From positions 56,517,196-56,581,195 of the forward strand of contig NC_061115.1 in assembly GCF_002878395.1 (NCBI RefSeq): DNA of 64,000 nt, given 5' to 3'. Origin of the DNA: Capsicum annuum (lineage: Eukaryota; Streptophyta; Magnoliopsida; Solanales; Solanaceae). Each line of letters opens with the position of its first letter. The first letter of the stretch is position 1. The notes under the pieces were generated by a model. That model was not told the DNA's origin and ran no database searches. It was given only the letters and a program-made list of their open reading frames with translations. Both the position numbers and the translations under genes were made by a program. Below, piece after piece: positions 1 to 11,950 of this stretch.

Positions 1-1527
1 CAACTAACCCCTAAGAGTTGTAGTACTACCCCTCCATTCAAGGACTGGTCATTTGGGAACTAAAAATGAACTATTTTGTTTCTACAATCAATTAAGGCAT
101 AGCATGAGTGGATCCAATCCATGCCTAGAATGATGTCAAAATCCGTTATCTCTAACTCCACGAGATCAACTAAGGTAACTTTCTGAGATACTGTGACCGG
201 ATAGTTCATGTATACCTTTCTGGCTACAATGGCTATGCCTACTTGGGTAGACACTGAAAAGGGCTCTACTAGAGTTTTGAGACTGACTCCGAAGTTGATG
301 GTTGTATATGGAGTTATAAAATAAAGAGAAGCTCCAGGGTCTAGTACTGAAGAGCATATAATCTTTTTGGATGCTGACCACTGATAGCACTGGAAGCGGC
401 ACCTTGCTGAGTTGGGCGATCAGATGGAACTAATGGATGATGGGACTGACCCTGTTGGCACACATCCCTACCTTTCTGAGAAAATACCTGACACTCCCAA
501 ATCTGATGGCCTGGCTTTCCACACCCGAAGAATACATCACTACCCTCTCTATACTTATCCTGATGGTGTCTGTCATATTTCTGACATAGAGGATTTGTAC
601 GAGCACTGTTAACACTGACCTGGGATTTAGAGCCTGGGGCCCTATCCCTATTATCATTTCTAAATTTAGGTACCGTCGCACTGACTAAAGAGGGTGCTGG
701 GGCTAAATACCTTTGATGAAACTGAGGACGGTACCACCTTCTGACTTTGGCTGATTGAAATTAAAACTACCTGTCCTAGCTCTCTTGTTTCCTCTCTCCC
801 TCTTCTTAATCTTTTTCTTCTCTATTTTTTGATAATGGACCATCATCCTAGACAAATCCATCCCACTAATTAGCATTGTAGTTCTACACTCCTTGACCAC
901 ACTATTATAAACGCCAGACATAAACTTACTCATCTTGGACCTGTTATCAGCTACCACATGAGGAGCATATCCAGCTAACTAAGTAAACTTAAGGGAATAC
1001 TCCTTCACACTCATACTTCGCTACCTCAAATTAATAAACTCTAACACCTTGGCCTCCGTAAACTCTAATGGGAAAAATCTATCTAAGAAAGTTGTGGCAA
1101 ACTCTTCCTATTCTACAGGCCCTGCATCTACACCCGTATCAATCTTCCACTACTTAAACCAAGTATGGGCTACATCCTACAGCTGGTATGTAGCTAACTC
1201 AACACTCTGAGTAGATGTTACCCCCATAGCATCTATTACCTTTTGCACCATATCTAAGAATTCCTGTGGATGCTCTTCAGACTTGGATCCAGTAAAAGAA
1301 GGAGGATTTATTTGGGTGAAATCCCAAATTCTAGTTGTAGTAGTATTGGTCACTGGGTTGGCTGGAATAGAAATTGGTCGTTCATTTTGTGCTACTACAG
1401 AATTCTCTAGAGTAGTGAATGCAACCCTGAACTCTGCGTGAGAGACATGCTCATCCAAAAAATCTAACTGGATGGGCTGAAGGGCTGGCTGGTTTCCTCT
1501 TCTTCTTTCATTCTTCTTGGGAGGCAT
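1..1527 (-). pseudogene. A1 gag-protease remnant
   Basis: This is a broken retrotransposon polyprotein (capsid/nucleocapsid plus aspartic protease). The start at 1527 gives MPPKKNERR, the usual basic N terminus of this gag family, and the first block stays open to about 1177. Gag continues in broken frames at 957-703. A zinc knuckle lies near 531-491 and reads F-x2-C-x4-H-x4-C, so the first Cys has become Phe. The protease follows: an L-D-P-G active-site motif near 350 and the conserved DFDIILGMDW block near 140-100. The frames are joined only by frameshifts and stops, so no functional product is expected. Confidence 0.85.
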
Positions 1528-1748
1528 GTTCTATAAATGAAAGGAAGAAATAGAATAGACAGAGAGTTTAACTTAATCTTATGCTGACTCACACGACATA
1601 AATACTAAAAGAAAGGAAACTCTTCCTAAACGCCTCGAAGCCTCTCATCCATAAGTATGGTGTGCTACATACCAATGCACAAGACTCTACTTGACGTGGC
1701 TTTCAAACTTCCTAGGACACTTTAAAACCTAGGTTCTAATACTAAGTT
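1528..1748 (-). other. A1 leader with degenerate initiator-Met primer-binding site
   Basis: This is the untranslated stretch between gag and the 5' LTR. On the minus strand 1744-1732 reads TAGTATTAGAACC. The initiator-Met primer-binding site seen intact in A2 is TGGTATCAGAGCC. The three differences are all G-to-A or C-to-T, the pattern expected from deamination of methylated cytosine. Confidence 0.7.
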
Positions 1749-4113
1749 TGTAATGACTCGAGACTACCCCCTAGTCGTCACACGATGCTTATAGTCCTGA
1801 GGGACCATAAGCTAACCCATAAGCTGGTACATAATGTGAGCACTGATAACATGATCATAAATACAGAAGAATACTGACATGCCATAAGGTTTTAATAATT
1901 GAATTTAAAAATGAAATATGAGTCAATGGAAATAACTAACTAAACTTGATAAAATAATGATAAACTGACATGTCAATTGAAAATCTGAATACTGGATAAC
2001 TAACTCTAATGTCTGAAAAGCCTCTAAAACTGACTGATTGAATATGAGTTGATGGGACAGGCACCAACTAACTCCAACTAACTACTAACTGAGACATGAA
2101 ATAAAGTAAGCCTATCCTCAAAGTATAAGGACTCACCACTACTACTGCTGAGGATCTAATAAGTCTAATTGCAAGACAGGAACTGAGGGTAAGAGCCTAT
2201 GATATAATACGTCATAGAGCAAAAGAAAGGTATGCAATCAATACTTTGAATGTACTGGTATGCTAAATGGTTAGGATCATATACATGGTTTCATGAACAG
2301 AATTAAAAATTAACTGGATATGCATGTAAAACATGGAGTACTGAATATAGAGCATGGAATCTGTAGACATAGAAAATGCATAAAAATTTATAAATATTGA
2401 GGATGTATAACCAAGCATATAACATAAACTGAGTAAAATTTGTAAATTGAAATACTGAAATAACTAAAATCTATATGCTTTGGTCAAACAACACTAAGAC
2501 TGAATAACTGAGTTGGGACTGTAACTAAGACTATATCTGAGACTGTGGGAGGTATCATCTAACCGACATTCCCTATTTTGAGAAAATCGGTGTCCAACCT
2601 GTAACCCCAGTTGAAAGAGTATTAATATTGTGCCACGGGTAGTAACGATGGCTGTATGGATCCACTAAACTGATATAATGTCCAAAGAACTAAGGGTGTC
2701 AAGCTTGGACTGACGGGTGACCTCTGTGAAATAGTCAAGCCTATCTGATGGGTGACTTATCATATCCTATGCTGGCTAGATAGTTCTGGAGTATAGGGAC
2801 TGCTACTAATGACTCTGCCTATCTGACGGGGAATCCGCCATCTCTACACTTACTCGGTGCTAAATCCTACTTCCAACTGAAGGACACTAAAATACTAGAC
2901 TATTCTAAGTTCATCTGACTGGTAATTGACTGTTCTGATAAAGCTCATAGTATGTTCTAAATACTATTCTATAATGTACTGCTACTAGACTAAGTAAACA
3001 ACTATCGATTTCGAGTATTCAATACCCCCAGGACTCAAAACAATAATAATAAAATGACACTAAAGCTTGAAGGATAAAACACGAAGGTTTTTATTCAAAT
3101 AATCACTCTTGTAGGCATCTTATCAAACACTTGTAGTTCATGGTTTAAAACAATCATAGGAATGCATGTGACTTGGAGTAATAGCATGAATTCATCATAA
3201 TAGTATTAATTCATGGTTTAATTTAATAAGTAATAATGTTAAAACATGGAGTATTGAATAATAACAATAATTTCATGGTAGCATGATATAAAATCAGTAG
3301 TGCATGGAGATTCATGGATAAAATCATAATTTAAAACATAATAACTTGAAAAGTTTATAACTTGGTAATTAAAATGGGTTACTTGAGCTCCATGGATGAA
3401 ACGAATCAACGGATGAACATCTAACATACCTGGAATAATGAATTTCTTGAAGTTCTTAGTGAGTTCGTGATTGACCTTGAACTTGAAAGGTAGGGTTCTT
3501 GATTTCTTGAGAGAGAATTACCTTTTGATTTTGAAGAAAAGTGAATAATGAAGGATTTAAACATTTTTAGGGCTTAAATCCCACATCTGGGTGAATAAAA
3601 TCATGGAAAAAGGTTATTTTAACCCTGGGCGCAACTTTAATTTTTCATGAAATTTTCTCGATCAGGACCACTAGCGCGATACGCCACTATCATGCCAGGC
3701 TACTGGTAAATTAAAAATGGGACCTGGACAAACACCGCAATGCAAAGCTATCGCGGTAAATCTTTGGATGCAATTTTGGCCACCTCCGTGATGCACCAAC
3801 ATCACGGAGGCCCACTGGAAATTGCCAAATGGGAAATTGACCTGCTCTGCGATGCACCATGATTATAAAGTCGCACTAGAAATTGACAATTATCATTTGC
3901 ACTGTCTTTACTATGCGTTAAGGGTTAAAATAATGGGGTATAATGAATGAAACTTAAAATCACCATAACTTCTTACCCAGTTATTGGATCTGATTGAATT
4001 TCCTACACAATGGCAGGCTCTAAACTAAAAAATAATGAGTGTTTCAAAAATTTTATATGTGAATACTCATGTACTGGGACTTAGATTATTCTTGGGAAAT
4101 ACGGGGCATTACA
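1749..4113 (-). repeat. A1 5' LTR
   Basis: A 2365-bp LTR. Its plus-strand ends are TGTAATGACT and GGGGCATTACA, matching the ends of the A2 and H LTRs. The U5 side (near 1749-1900) shares wording with A2, such as the ACCATAAGCTAACCCAT block. The U3 side (about 3655-3905) holds a cluster of short inverted repeats, including a perfect 11-bp hairpin at 3783-3810. No partner LTR is visible, so age cannot be judged. Confidence 0.85.
3783..3810. repeat. Perfect 11-bp inverted repeat in A1 U3
   Basis: Arms 3783-3793 (CCTCCGTGATG) and 3800-3810 (CATCACGGAGG) are exact reverse complements around a 6-base loop. Weaker versions of the same GATGCACCA-type word recur on both sides, between about 3660 and 3880. 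Confidence 0.8.
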
Positions 4114-4118
4114 GATAT

Positions 4119-4383
4119 AGACTTTGCAACCATTATCAGGTATGAGAGTCATGAGCGAGCTTTTAGTGAGTTGACTACACTACTCTTTCCTTGCCTTGTC
4201 CATCAGTTATGCAATGAGGCTCGTGTACCTGAGGTTCCAGGTATTGATCGAAGAGTTGAGGCTATGGGTGTGGACCTTATGAGTTTGATCAAGGATACGA
4301 CAAACCCGATCCTTTCATAGAGGACCTATAGACATCCTTCAGTGATTTTGGCCTAGTCTGAGGGCCCATCAGTTCCTGTGGAG
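4119..4383 (+). pseudogene. Plant transposon-protein-like gene, first fragment
   Basis: Just beyond the A1 LTR an open plus-strand frame runs to a stop at 4320. It reads DIDFATIIRYES, then FPCLVHQLC, then RVPEVPG. The FPCL-LC-x-VP pattern resembles the 'putative plant transposon protein' domain found in many solanaceous predicted proteins; that match is from memory of the family and was not searched. The start of the gene is missing, cut off by A1. F is inserted at 4384 and the gene seems to resume at 11951. TGGAG at 4379-4383 is the left target duplication of F. Confidence 0.5.
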
Positions 4384-6054
4384 TGATCCTGCCCAAGCAC
4401 ACAAGCAAGTGTTCATGGTCTCACTAAGTAATACAGTGGCCTTAAATAAATTCGAATATCGATCCCTCAGAGACTTGTTTTAACAACTATTTAATTAAAG
4501 TTTAACTATAGAGATTAAATTAGTGCAATCATAACCAAAAGAGTTTTAAGAGTTCTAAAATAAAAGTATAGTGATCTAATGCACGAAAGTAAAGACTTTG
4601 GACAATCAAAAGACTTTCGAAAATCAATGGATGAAAGCCAGGGGCTAAATTACTATAAAAAATCATACTATTCTATTGAAATCCATCTATTAAGTTACTT
4701 ATCTTGGTCGTTGATTCATTGGGTTTATTGTGTGATGATGGTCTCCCAACCTCTAACCTTCTACCTAACTGGACATTTAAGTACATCATTGAGCGGAGAT
4801 GTAATAATCCATTTAGATGCATTAATATGTCATCCTACATGTGAACCAAACAAAGTTTCTAGGTATATCCCTATCTTAGTCACTAATTCAAATTCCTTAT
4901 TTCATAAGAGAATAAGAACCTCACTCTATTTATCCCTATTTTCTATCTTTCTATTCCCCCTCCCGAGTTCACAAGGTAAACAATATATGTATTCTAAGGG
5001 TTGAAAATCCTTAAAATAATGATAACAAGGATAAAAAATCAACCAAATATGATAATAAATCCTAGAAAACTCAATTCAAAGCAATCGTAAACATATTCTT
5101 TGTTTTAACCCCAAAAAGGGGGCATTTAGCCACTAATAGACATAATCGTAATCCAAATAAATGAATACATGACATAATCCATTAAAAATATAGAGTAAAG
5201 AGATATAAACCCTAAAATAATTTTTTATTTGTCCCTCTACAAATCACCAAGTCTTCCAAGCTGTACAACAACTAGTACATGAGTCCTATTTATAAGCAAA
5301 AGCGTTTGGCCATGTGTGGAATATAGGTCGCAGCGCGTTGGGAAGGATCTTGGGGATGGGGTCGCAATGAAAGACTTGTAAAGTTGGAGTGGATTTCGTG
5401 ACACAAGGCCTTTAAATGTGGAGTGGAGGTCGTGAAGCGAGCTCAACACGAGGCTTCACTGGAATTTCACTTTTGATGTCTAACTTCTCTTTGTGCATTT
5501 GTCCTCTATCCCAAGCCTAGTGGTGTTGTTTCCACTTCATTTACAGCTTGTATATACTTAATATATCATAAATATTAACTCACCAACAATCCTAAATCAT
5601 CATAAACCACGTATTAGAGCTCAAAACAACACTATATCAAGAACGGTGAACTAGAACTCGAGCTAAGACTAGGCTTGCCCATGTTGATCTTTGACTTATT
5701 GTGTTGACTCTTGGCTTGATTCAATTGACCCTTGAACATTATAAAAAAGTTTTTACACACATAATTACACAATAATACCATTAGGAACTCATTAAATCCA
5801 TTAGAATCCATCGAGATCAACTAGACAAACACCTATCTCAAACTAGTAACACTAGTTTTCTCGTTTGAACTCTAAGTGACTCAATTTAAGTACAAACTTT
5901 TTTGGAAAACACCTTGAACATTGTAATCATATACTTAAACACTTAGATTCTCAATTCTATCATTATAAACACATTAATCACACAAGTTTCCCTAAAAGTA
6001 AATCTAAATAAACTAGGATAACAACACTAAGATGCATAAATCCACCTCAGATCA
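4384..6054 (-). repeat. F 3' LTR (left copy)
   Basis: A 1671-bp LTR aligning end to end by eye with 10305-11945. On the minus strand there is a TATA-like TATAAATA at 5294-5287, with an equivalent at 11189-11182 in the other copy. A plus-strand open frame at 4579-5004 lies antisense inside it and has a counterpart in the other LTR; I do not regard it as a gene. Confidence 0.87.
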
Positions 6055-7672
6055 CCACCCCACTTAAAGCCTTGTTCATCCTCGAACTACTCTTTAAGCT
6101 AAGAATCATAAGTTGAGGTGACTCAATACTTCTACTACAATAAAAACACTTAAGTTTATACTATAATGACTACACAGAATGCAAGTTTCTACACTAATCA
6201 TGTTATGTACACAATTGAAAGTTCAAGAATACTACTCCAAAACATCCTAGCCTCAAGAATTGATTCACCTAGTTAGCAAACTTATGCACATTGTTCAATC
6301 ATAGATGTCATATAACTCACCCAAATATCATCAAACATTTTCCCTCATAACAAGAAAGTTACCCATGAGCACTCACATAGATATAATTTATCACAAAATG
6401 GGTACAAGAATCAAATTACGCTCACTCTCAAAAGAAATTCACTTGTTACACAATATAAACCACATGCTTGACCTTAGTGTAGAACTCAACTAAATATCAG
6501 AATATTGAAGATTAGAATCAAATTGGTCTTTAAGGGTTGTAATGTAGGCTAAGGGATGGATAGGAACTATTTTAGCCAAGAATAGTGACTATCTTCCCTA
6601 AGTTCTTTAATACATCACATTATACAATCAACTCACCTTCAACAATGCATTTACACTACTTCTATCTACCCACATCTTTTTTTGCCCCATCTCATTAAGC
6701 TCATTTATATGCCCATGGTGGGAGAATTGTCTATACACAACATATTCAATTTGAACAAATTTTATTCTTTTCATTAATCCACTCCCAACCACAACACATA
6801 TTATTTTTTTTGAACACCAATGGTTATCACTTAGGGGATTCAATTTCACCTTTTCCTTCTTGAATTTCCTACTCCTTAAATTAATTAGATTTCCAATAAA
6901 TCATTTAGGAGATTTGGATCAAATTATGGTCAATTAAAAAGGGGATTAGGCTACACATGAGTCTTCCAAAGAAAATAGGCTAAAGGCTTAACGAGGGTTA
7001 ACTAGGATTATTCACAAGGGTAAGTAAAAAAAGGTATAAAACATGGCTATCTATGAAATGCCTATATCGTGTCCTAAACCCACACTCTGTATTTCACTTT
7101 GCACACATGCCAGGCAAGTTTTACACATCACATGCAACAAGAAATATACAAACACATCACACGTACATGGCATATGCTCAACTCAAGTAGGATCATCATA
7201 GACTCTTAACCAAACAATCATATGAATTCAACTATAAGCCAACAAGTACAAGAGTCATAATTATAAGCCTAGGAGTCTAAAAAGTACTAATTCACACAAT
7301 CGACATACTTTTTACAACCAAAACACTTGCATCATGAAATCATAGATAGCACAAACAAGAATATACCATACTTATTCCTAACATAATAAATTTTAAATTA
7401 CTCCTAAAACCAGGAATTTCCCTACCCTACACTTACAAATGTACTTTGTCCCTAAAGTATACTTAAAAGTAGAAATAGAAATACTCCCTAAGGCCTTTAG
7501 GCCTAGCTAGTAGAATCTTTATACATAAAGGGGGTCCGAGAACCCCACACTTAGTCTTTGTCTTGCTTCTTAGCTCAGGGTTTTCAGTATTCAGACTTCC
7601 TATCAACCTGTGACTCACAAAAAAAAATTAGTGAAGTAAGAACTAAAAATACTAAAAATAAAATACCTTAAC
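6055..7672 (-). other. F 3' non-coding region with polypurine tract
   Basis: About 1.6 kb without a supportable reading frame, between the F hairpin and its 3' LTR. The end next to the LTR reads AAGTGGGGTGG on the minus strand (near 6064-6054), a plausible polypurine tract. No pol domain could be recognised in any frame. G has a similar non-coding block of about 1.5 kb in the same place. Confidence 0.7.
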
Positions 7673-7713
7673 TTGGGTTGCCTCCCAATCAGTGCCTGAT
7701 TTAGTGTCGCGAC
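7673..7713 (-). repeat. Conserved hairpin block downstream of F gag-protease
   Basis: Minus strand 7688-7673 reads TTGGG-AGGCAA-CCCAA, a 5-bp stem with a 6-base loop. It is preceded by GTCGCGA and a CAGGCACTG stretch. The unrelated element G has the same ordered block at 31848-31889 with an identical AGGCAA loop. It sits just after the coding part in both, so it is probably an RNA-level signal; that is inference. Confidence 0.75.
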
Positions 7714-10231
7714 AAAACCCAGTCACCGACTTATCCGTATTTCTTCAACCTCTTTATCACACTCTAACGCCATCTTCTTATAACCTCTTAAGTGTGAACT
7801 CTCAAGGTCGACAACTTTCTCAACAATAGCCTTTTCGAGCTCATCAATTTTAATTATTTCAGACTTAGGTGTTAGAGTTTTGGGCTACTCAATGAGGAAG
7901 TCCAAAGAGTTCTTCTGCAGAATAGACTCTACCACCCCACACTTATCCCCTTCAATGACTATAATCATGTATAAATCATTTTATTGGGATAGCATATTGA
8001 GTAGTTTGTACACTTTGAAAACCGCCTCTTTATCATCCAACCTTATTGTGAGCGTGCCCTCTCTAACATCTATCAATGCTCCTCCTATCACCAAAAATAG
8101 GCATCCCAATATAATTGGCACTCTTTAATATACCTTAAAATCCAAAACAATAAAGTCAGCAGGAATAATAAACTTACCAACCTTAATGAGAACATCCTCT
8201 ATAATTCCTTCAGGATGGGCTATTGTCTAGTTTGCCAATTGAAGTAGTGGAGTACTCGATCTCATCTTTCCCAGTCCTGACTTACTAAACAAAGATAGGG
8301 GAATCAAGTTGATACTCTTCCCTAAATTACTCAGTGTATGGACCACCTTACTATTGCCAATTAGAATAAGAAGGGTGAATTTCTCTGGATCTTTGAGATT
8401 TTGAGGCATCTTATGCATCGCCATAAAGGTGCACTCTTTAGTTAGTGCTATTGTCTCGACATCCTATAGCTTAAATTTTTAAGTGACTATATCCTTCAAG
8501 TACTTAGCATACTTGGGCCTTCTTAGCAAAATATCTAAACGAGGAAGGTTAATATGAAGCTCTCTGAATGTGGCAAAGAAATTCTTAAAAAATGCATCCT
8601 CCTTCACTTTTCTAAGCCTTTGTGGGAAAGGTGGTGGTAGTCTCTGCTTCTCCTATTCAGCAACATTAGTTTTTAAGTACTCATACTTTCTCAAATGTTT
8701 AGAAACTTTTTTGGTTACCTGTAGGGAAATCAACTCTGCATCTACCTCCTTAGTTGTCTTTGGAAGTTCTTCATTCAGCTCCTTTCTACTCCTCAAAGTG
8801 ATTTCCATTATTTGTTTAGGATTCTCAGTATCACTTGGCAAACCACCTTGAGGCATGGTATTCTGCGTTACTGCTATCTGACCTATCTGCAACTCCAAGC
8901 TCCTTGTAGCTGCTTCATGGATCTTCATATATACTTGCTAGCTCTTTATATTTGCTGATAATTTCACTTAAGTAGATAAAGTTTGTTTCAACGTCTCTTC
9001 CATATTACTAGTGGCCTGATTCCCTTGTGCCTATGGTTGTTAAAACTGTTGTTGTTGGTTGTTGCATGATTGATTTGGTGGTTGAGTCTTCCTCTTTAGG
9101 TTATAGGTATTCCCATAGTTTGACCTTTGAACATTGCCCACGAACATCACTGACTCATGATTAGTAGCACATATAACCACAGAATGACCACTATTATGAC
9201 AAACCTCACACCAACCTGCAATTTGTTGAATTGTATTAACTATGGCCGCAGACTGTATAACCCCTAGTTTCATATTTCTGAATTGAGTTGCTAACTAATT
9301 CTATAACGCAGCAATTTGAGCGGATATGGTTGTATACTTGTCTACCTCCAATAGGCCTGCAATCTTCTTTGTAGCACTTCTTGAGTTAGAATTCCACTTA
9401 AGATTTCCTTGTGCAATCCGGTTTAACAAGGTATATAAATCATCATATGTCAATTCCAAAGCTTGACCACCTGCAGCTGACTCTAGTAAAATTTTATGTT
9501 ATGATCAAGTGCCTCAACAAAAGTGTGAGCTAGTACCTCATTGGACTATTGTTGATGTGGACAGTCCAGAAAAAGAGCTTTGAACCTCTCCCAAGAATGG
9601 TTTAAATTCTCATTTAGCTTTTGTTTGAAGTACACAATCTCACTATGCAGTCTCGCAACCTTGCCAGATAAAATAAATCAGACGAGGAATTTTTAGGCTA
9701 AGTCATCCTAGGTAGTGATTGAACGTGCCAACTCAGTATTCAACTACTTCTTATCTTCCCTCAATAGTGAAAAGGGGCATAGTGTCAACATAACATAATT
9801 AGTTGATGCACTCGTAAGGATGAATGTGTCACTGATCTCTAGAAAGTTTCATAGATGGACTTGTGGATCTTTATGTGAAAGCCTAGTAAACTACCCGTTG
9901 CTGAACAAAAGCTATATCATGTTCTTTTTAAGCTCAAAGTTACCTCCAACAACCAGTTTCTAAAAAGAGGAGGTCAAATTTATCAAAAATTAGATTGTCA
10001 TATCTTGAACTGTCCTACAGGCTGGTTGATCTTCAGCCATTAGAGCAGAATTGTCTTGTTCCTCTTGAAATTGGTGGATACGAGGGAGAATAATTGCTTC
10101 TCTCCTTCGTTGATGAAAGCATTGCTCAGATTTGGGGCTTGGTTCAATTGATTCCCTATCCCTTGCCAGCTTATTAGCCAGTAAAACTTGTTTCTTGTAA
10201 ATTTAATACCAAGACCAAGCGAAAGAACCAA
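7714..10231 (-). pseudogene. F gag-protease remnant (Tat/Athila-like)
   Basis: A broken gag-protease reading frame. The first Met is at 10231. The capsid-like region (about 10040-9500) includes a SWERFKALFLDCPH block typical of Tat/Athila gag. A complete zinc knuckle, CEVCHNSGHSVVIC (C-x2-C-x4-H-x4-C), lies near 9209-9168. The linker with LELQIGQIA and LPSDTENPK motifs is at 8928-8653. The protease at 8424-8130 has the expected LGKSINLIPLSLF block, but the catalytic Asp position reads Asn (SNLGKS rather than CDLGAS). Many stops and frameshifts make it non-functional. Family similarity then continues to about 7715, where RT would be expected but is absent. Confidence 0.85.
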
Positions 10232-10281
10232 AGAAATCTAAAACGTAAAACTAAAAATAAAATAGTTACCAAATTACAAAT

Positions 10282-10304
10282 CCCCAGCAATGGTGCCAAA
10301 AACT
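10282..10304 (-). other. F primer-binding site
   Basis: Directly inside the 5' LTR, the minus strand reads TTTTTGGCACCATTGCTGGG. This is close to the TGGCACCGTTGCCGGGG site common in Tat/Athila-type elements. It fixes the orientation of F as minus. Confidence 0.8.
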
Positions 10305-11945
10305 TGATCATGCACACGCAGGTGTATGTGGTCTTACCAAGTAATATAGTGGCCTTAAATAAATTTGAATAACGATCCTTGAGAGACTAATTTCAACAAC
10401 TATTCAATTCAAGTATAACTATCAATATTAAATCAGTGCAATCATAACCAAAAGAGTATGAAGAGTTGTAAACTAAAAGTAAAGTAAACTAATGTGAGAA
10501 ATTAAGGACTTTGGACAATCAATGTATGAAAACCCAGGGCTAAAGCACTATAAAAAAATCATACTATTCTATTGAATTCCATCGGTTAAGTTACTTATCT
10601 TGTTTGTTGATTTGTTAAGTTTATCATATGATGATGGTCTCCCAACCTCTAACCTTCTACCTAACCGTACATTACAACTACATCATTGAACTAGATATAA
10701 TAATCCATTTAGATATATTAAGATTTCATCCTACATCTGAACCAATAAAAAATTCTAGGTATATCCCTATCTTAGTCACTAATTCAAATTCCTTATTTCA
10801 TAAAAGAATAAGAACCTCACTCTATTTATCCTCACATTCTATATTCTTATTCCTTCTCCCGAGTTCATAAGGTTGAAAATATATGTATTATAAGTGTCTC
10901 AAATCCTTAATATAGTTATAACAAGGATAAACAAGCAACAAAATATGATAATAAATCCAAACAAACTCAATTCAAAGCAATCGTAAACATGTTTTTAGCT
11001 TTAACCACATAAAGGGGCGTTTAGCCACTAATAGACATAACTGTAATCAAAATCAATGAATACATGATGTAATCCATTAAAAAGTTAAATTGAATTGATA
11101 TAAAACCTAAAATAAGTGTTTAGAATCAACTATCCAAAGCTCCAAGTCGTCCAAGGTGTCCAACAACTAGTACACGCGTTCTATTTATAAGTAAAGGCGT
11201 TTAGCTGTGTGTGGAATATGGGTAGAGGCATGTTGGGCAGGCTCTTGGGGAAGGATTATTAATGATTGCCTTCTAAAGGAGGATTTTAGGTCACAATAGG
11301 ATTCCTATAATGGTGGAGTGGAGGTCGGGACGCGAGCGCAACGTGAGGTTTTATTAGAATTTTACTTTTGACGTCCAACTTCACTTTGTTCATTTGTCCT
11401 CCATCCCAATCCTTGTGGTGTTGTTTCCACTTCATGTACTGATTTTATATCCTTTTTACATCATAAAATCAACTCATCAAGAATCCTAAATCATCATACA
11501 CCATGTATTAGAGCTCAAAATAACACAATATCAAAAACGGTGAACTAGAAACTCGAGTTAAGACTAGGCTTTCCCACGTTGATCTTTAACTTATTATTTT
11601 GACTCTTGGCTTGATTAAATTGACCCTTTAAAATTACAAAAAAATACACATATAATTGCATAATAATACAATTAGGAACTCATTAAACATGTTTGAATCC
11701 ATTGAGATCAACTAAACAAACACCTAGCTCAAGCTAGTAACACTTGTTTTCTCGTTTAAATTCTAAGTGACTCAATTTAAGTACAAAATTGTTTGGAAAA
11801 CAAATTAAACATTGTAATCACATACTTAAACTTTTATACACTCAATTATATCATTATCAACACATTAAGCACACAAGTTTCCCTCAAAATAAAGCTAAAT
11901 AAGCTAGGATAATAACACTAAGATGCATAAATCCACCTCTGATCA
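10305..11945 (-). repeat. F 5' LTR (right copy)
   Basis: A 1641-bp LTR starting TGATCATGCA and ending CCTCTGATCA on the plus strand. It matches 4384-6054 throughout with scattered substitutions and small indels, so the insertion is old. A TATA-like element is at 11189-11182 on the minus strand. The target duplication TGTAG follows at 11946-11950. Confidence 0.87.
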
Positions 11946-11950
11946 TGTAG

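Larger units (their letters stand above)
1..4113 (-). mobile_element. A1: Ty3/gypsy element, 5' part (LTR, leader, gag, protease)
   Basis: Read on the minus strand, the order is 5' LTR (4113-1749), degenerate primer-binding site, gag start at 1527, zinc knuckle, then retropepsin running off the left edge. RT, RNase H, integrase and the 3' LTR would lie outside the window. The LTR has the short inverted ends TGTAA/TTACA. The bases after it (4114-4118, GATAT) are the candidate target duplication, but its partner is out of view. The protein style (protease ending in a GMDW-H-SCYA block) fits Del/Tekay-like chromoviruses; that lineage is inferred. Confidence 0.88.
4384..11945 (-). mobile_element. 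F: non-autonomous Tat/Athila-like LTR element (gag-protease only)
   Basis: A complete 7.56-kb insertion with LTRs at 4384-6054 and 10305-11945, both running TGATC...GATCA. Flanks are TGGAG (4379-4383) and TGTAG (11946-11950), a 5-bp target duplication with one change. On the minus strand the order is 5' LTR, primer-binding site of the GGCACCATTGCTGGGG type, gag, CCHC knuckle, protease, a hairpin, about 1.6 kb of non-coding DNA, polypurine tract and 3' LTR. No RT, RNase H or integrase remains were found, so it would have moved only with help. The layout resembles elements described as TR-GAG; that label is inferred. Confidence 0.88.

Noticed and set aside
4579..5004. A 141-codon plus-strand open frame in the left F LTR, with a matching open frame at 10628-10870 in the right LTR
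   Set aside because: It is antisense to F, inside the LTR, shows no known domain, and both copies descend from one LTR sequence, so shared openness is not evidence of selection.
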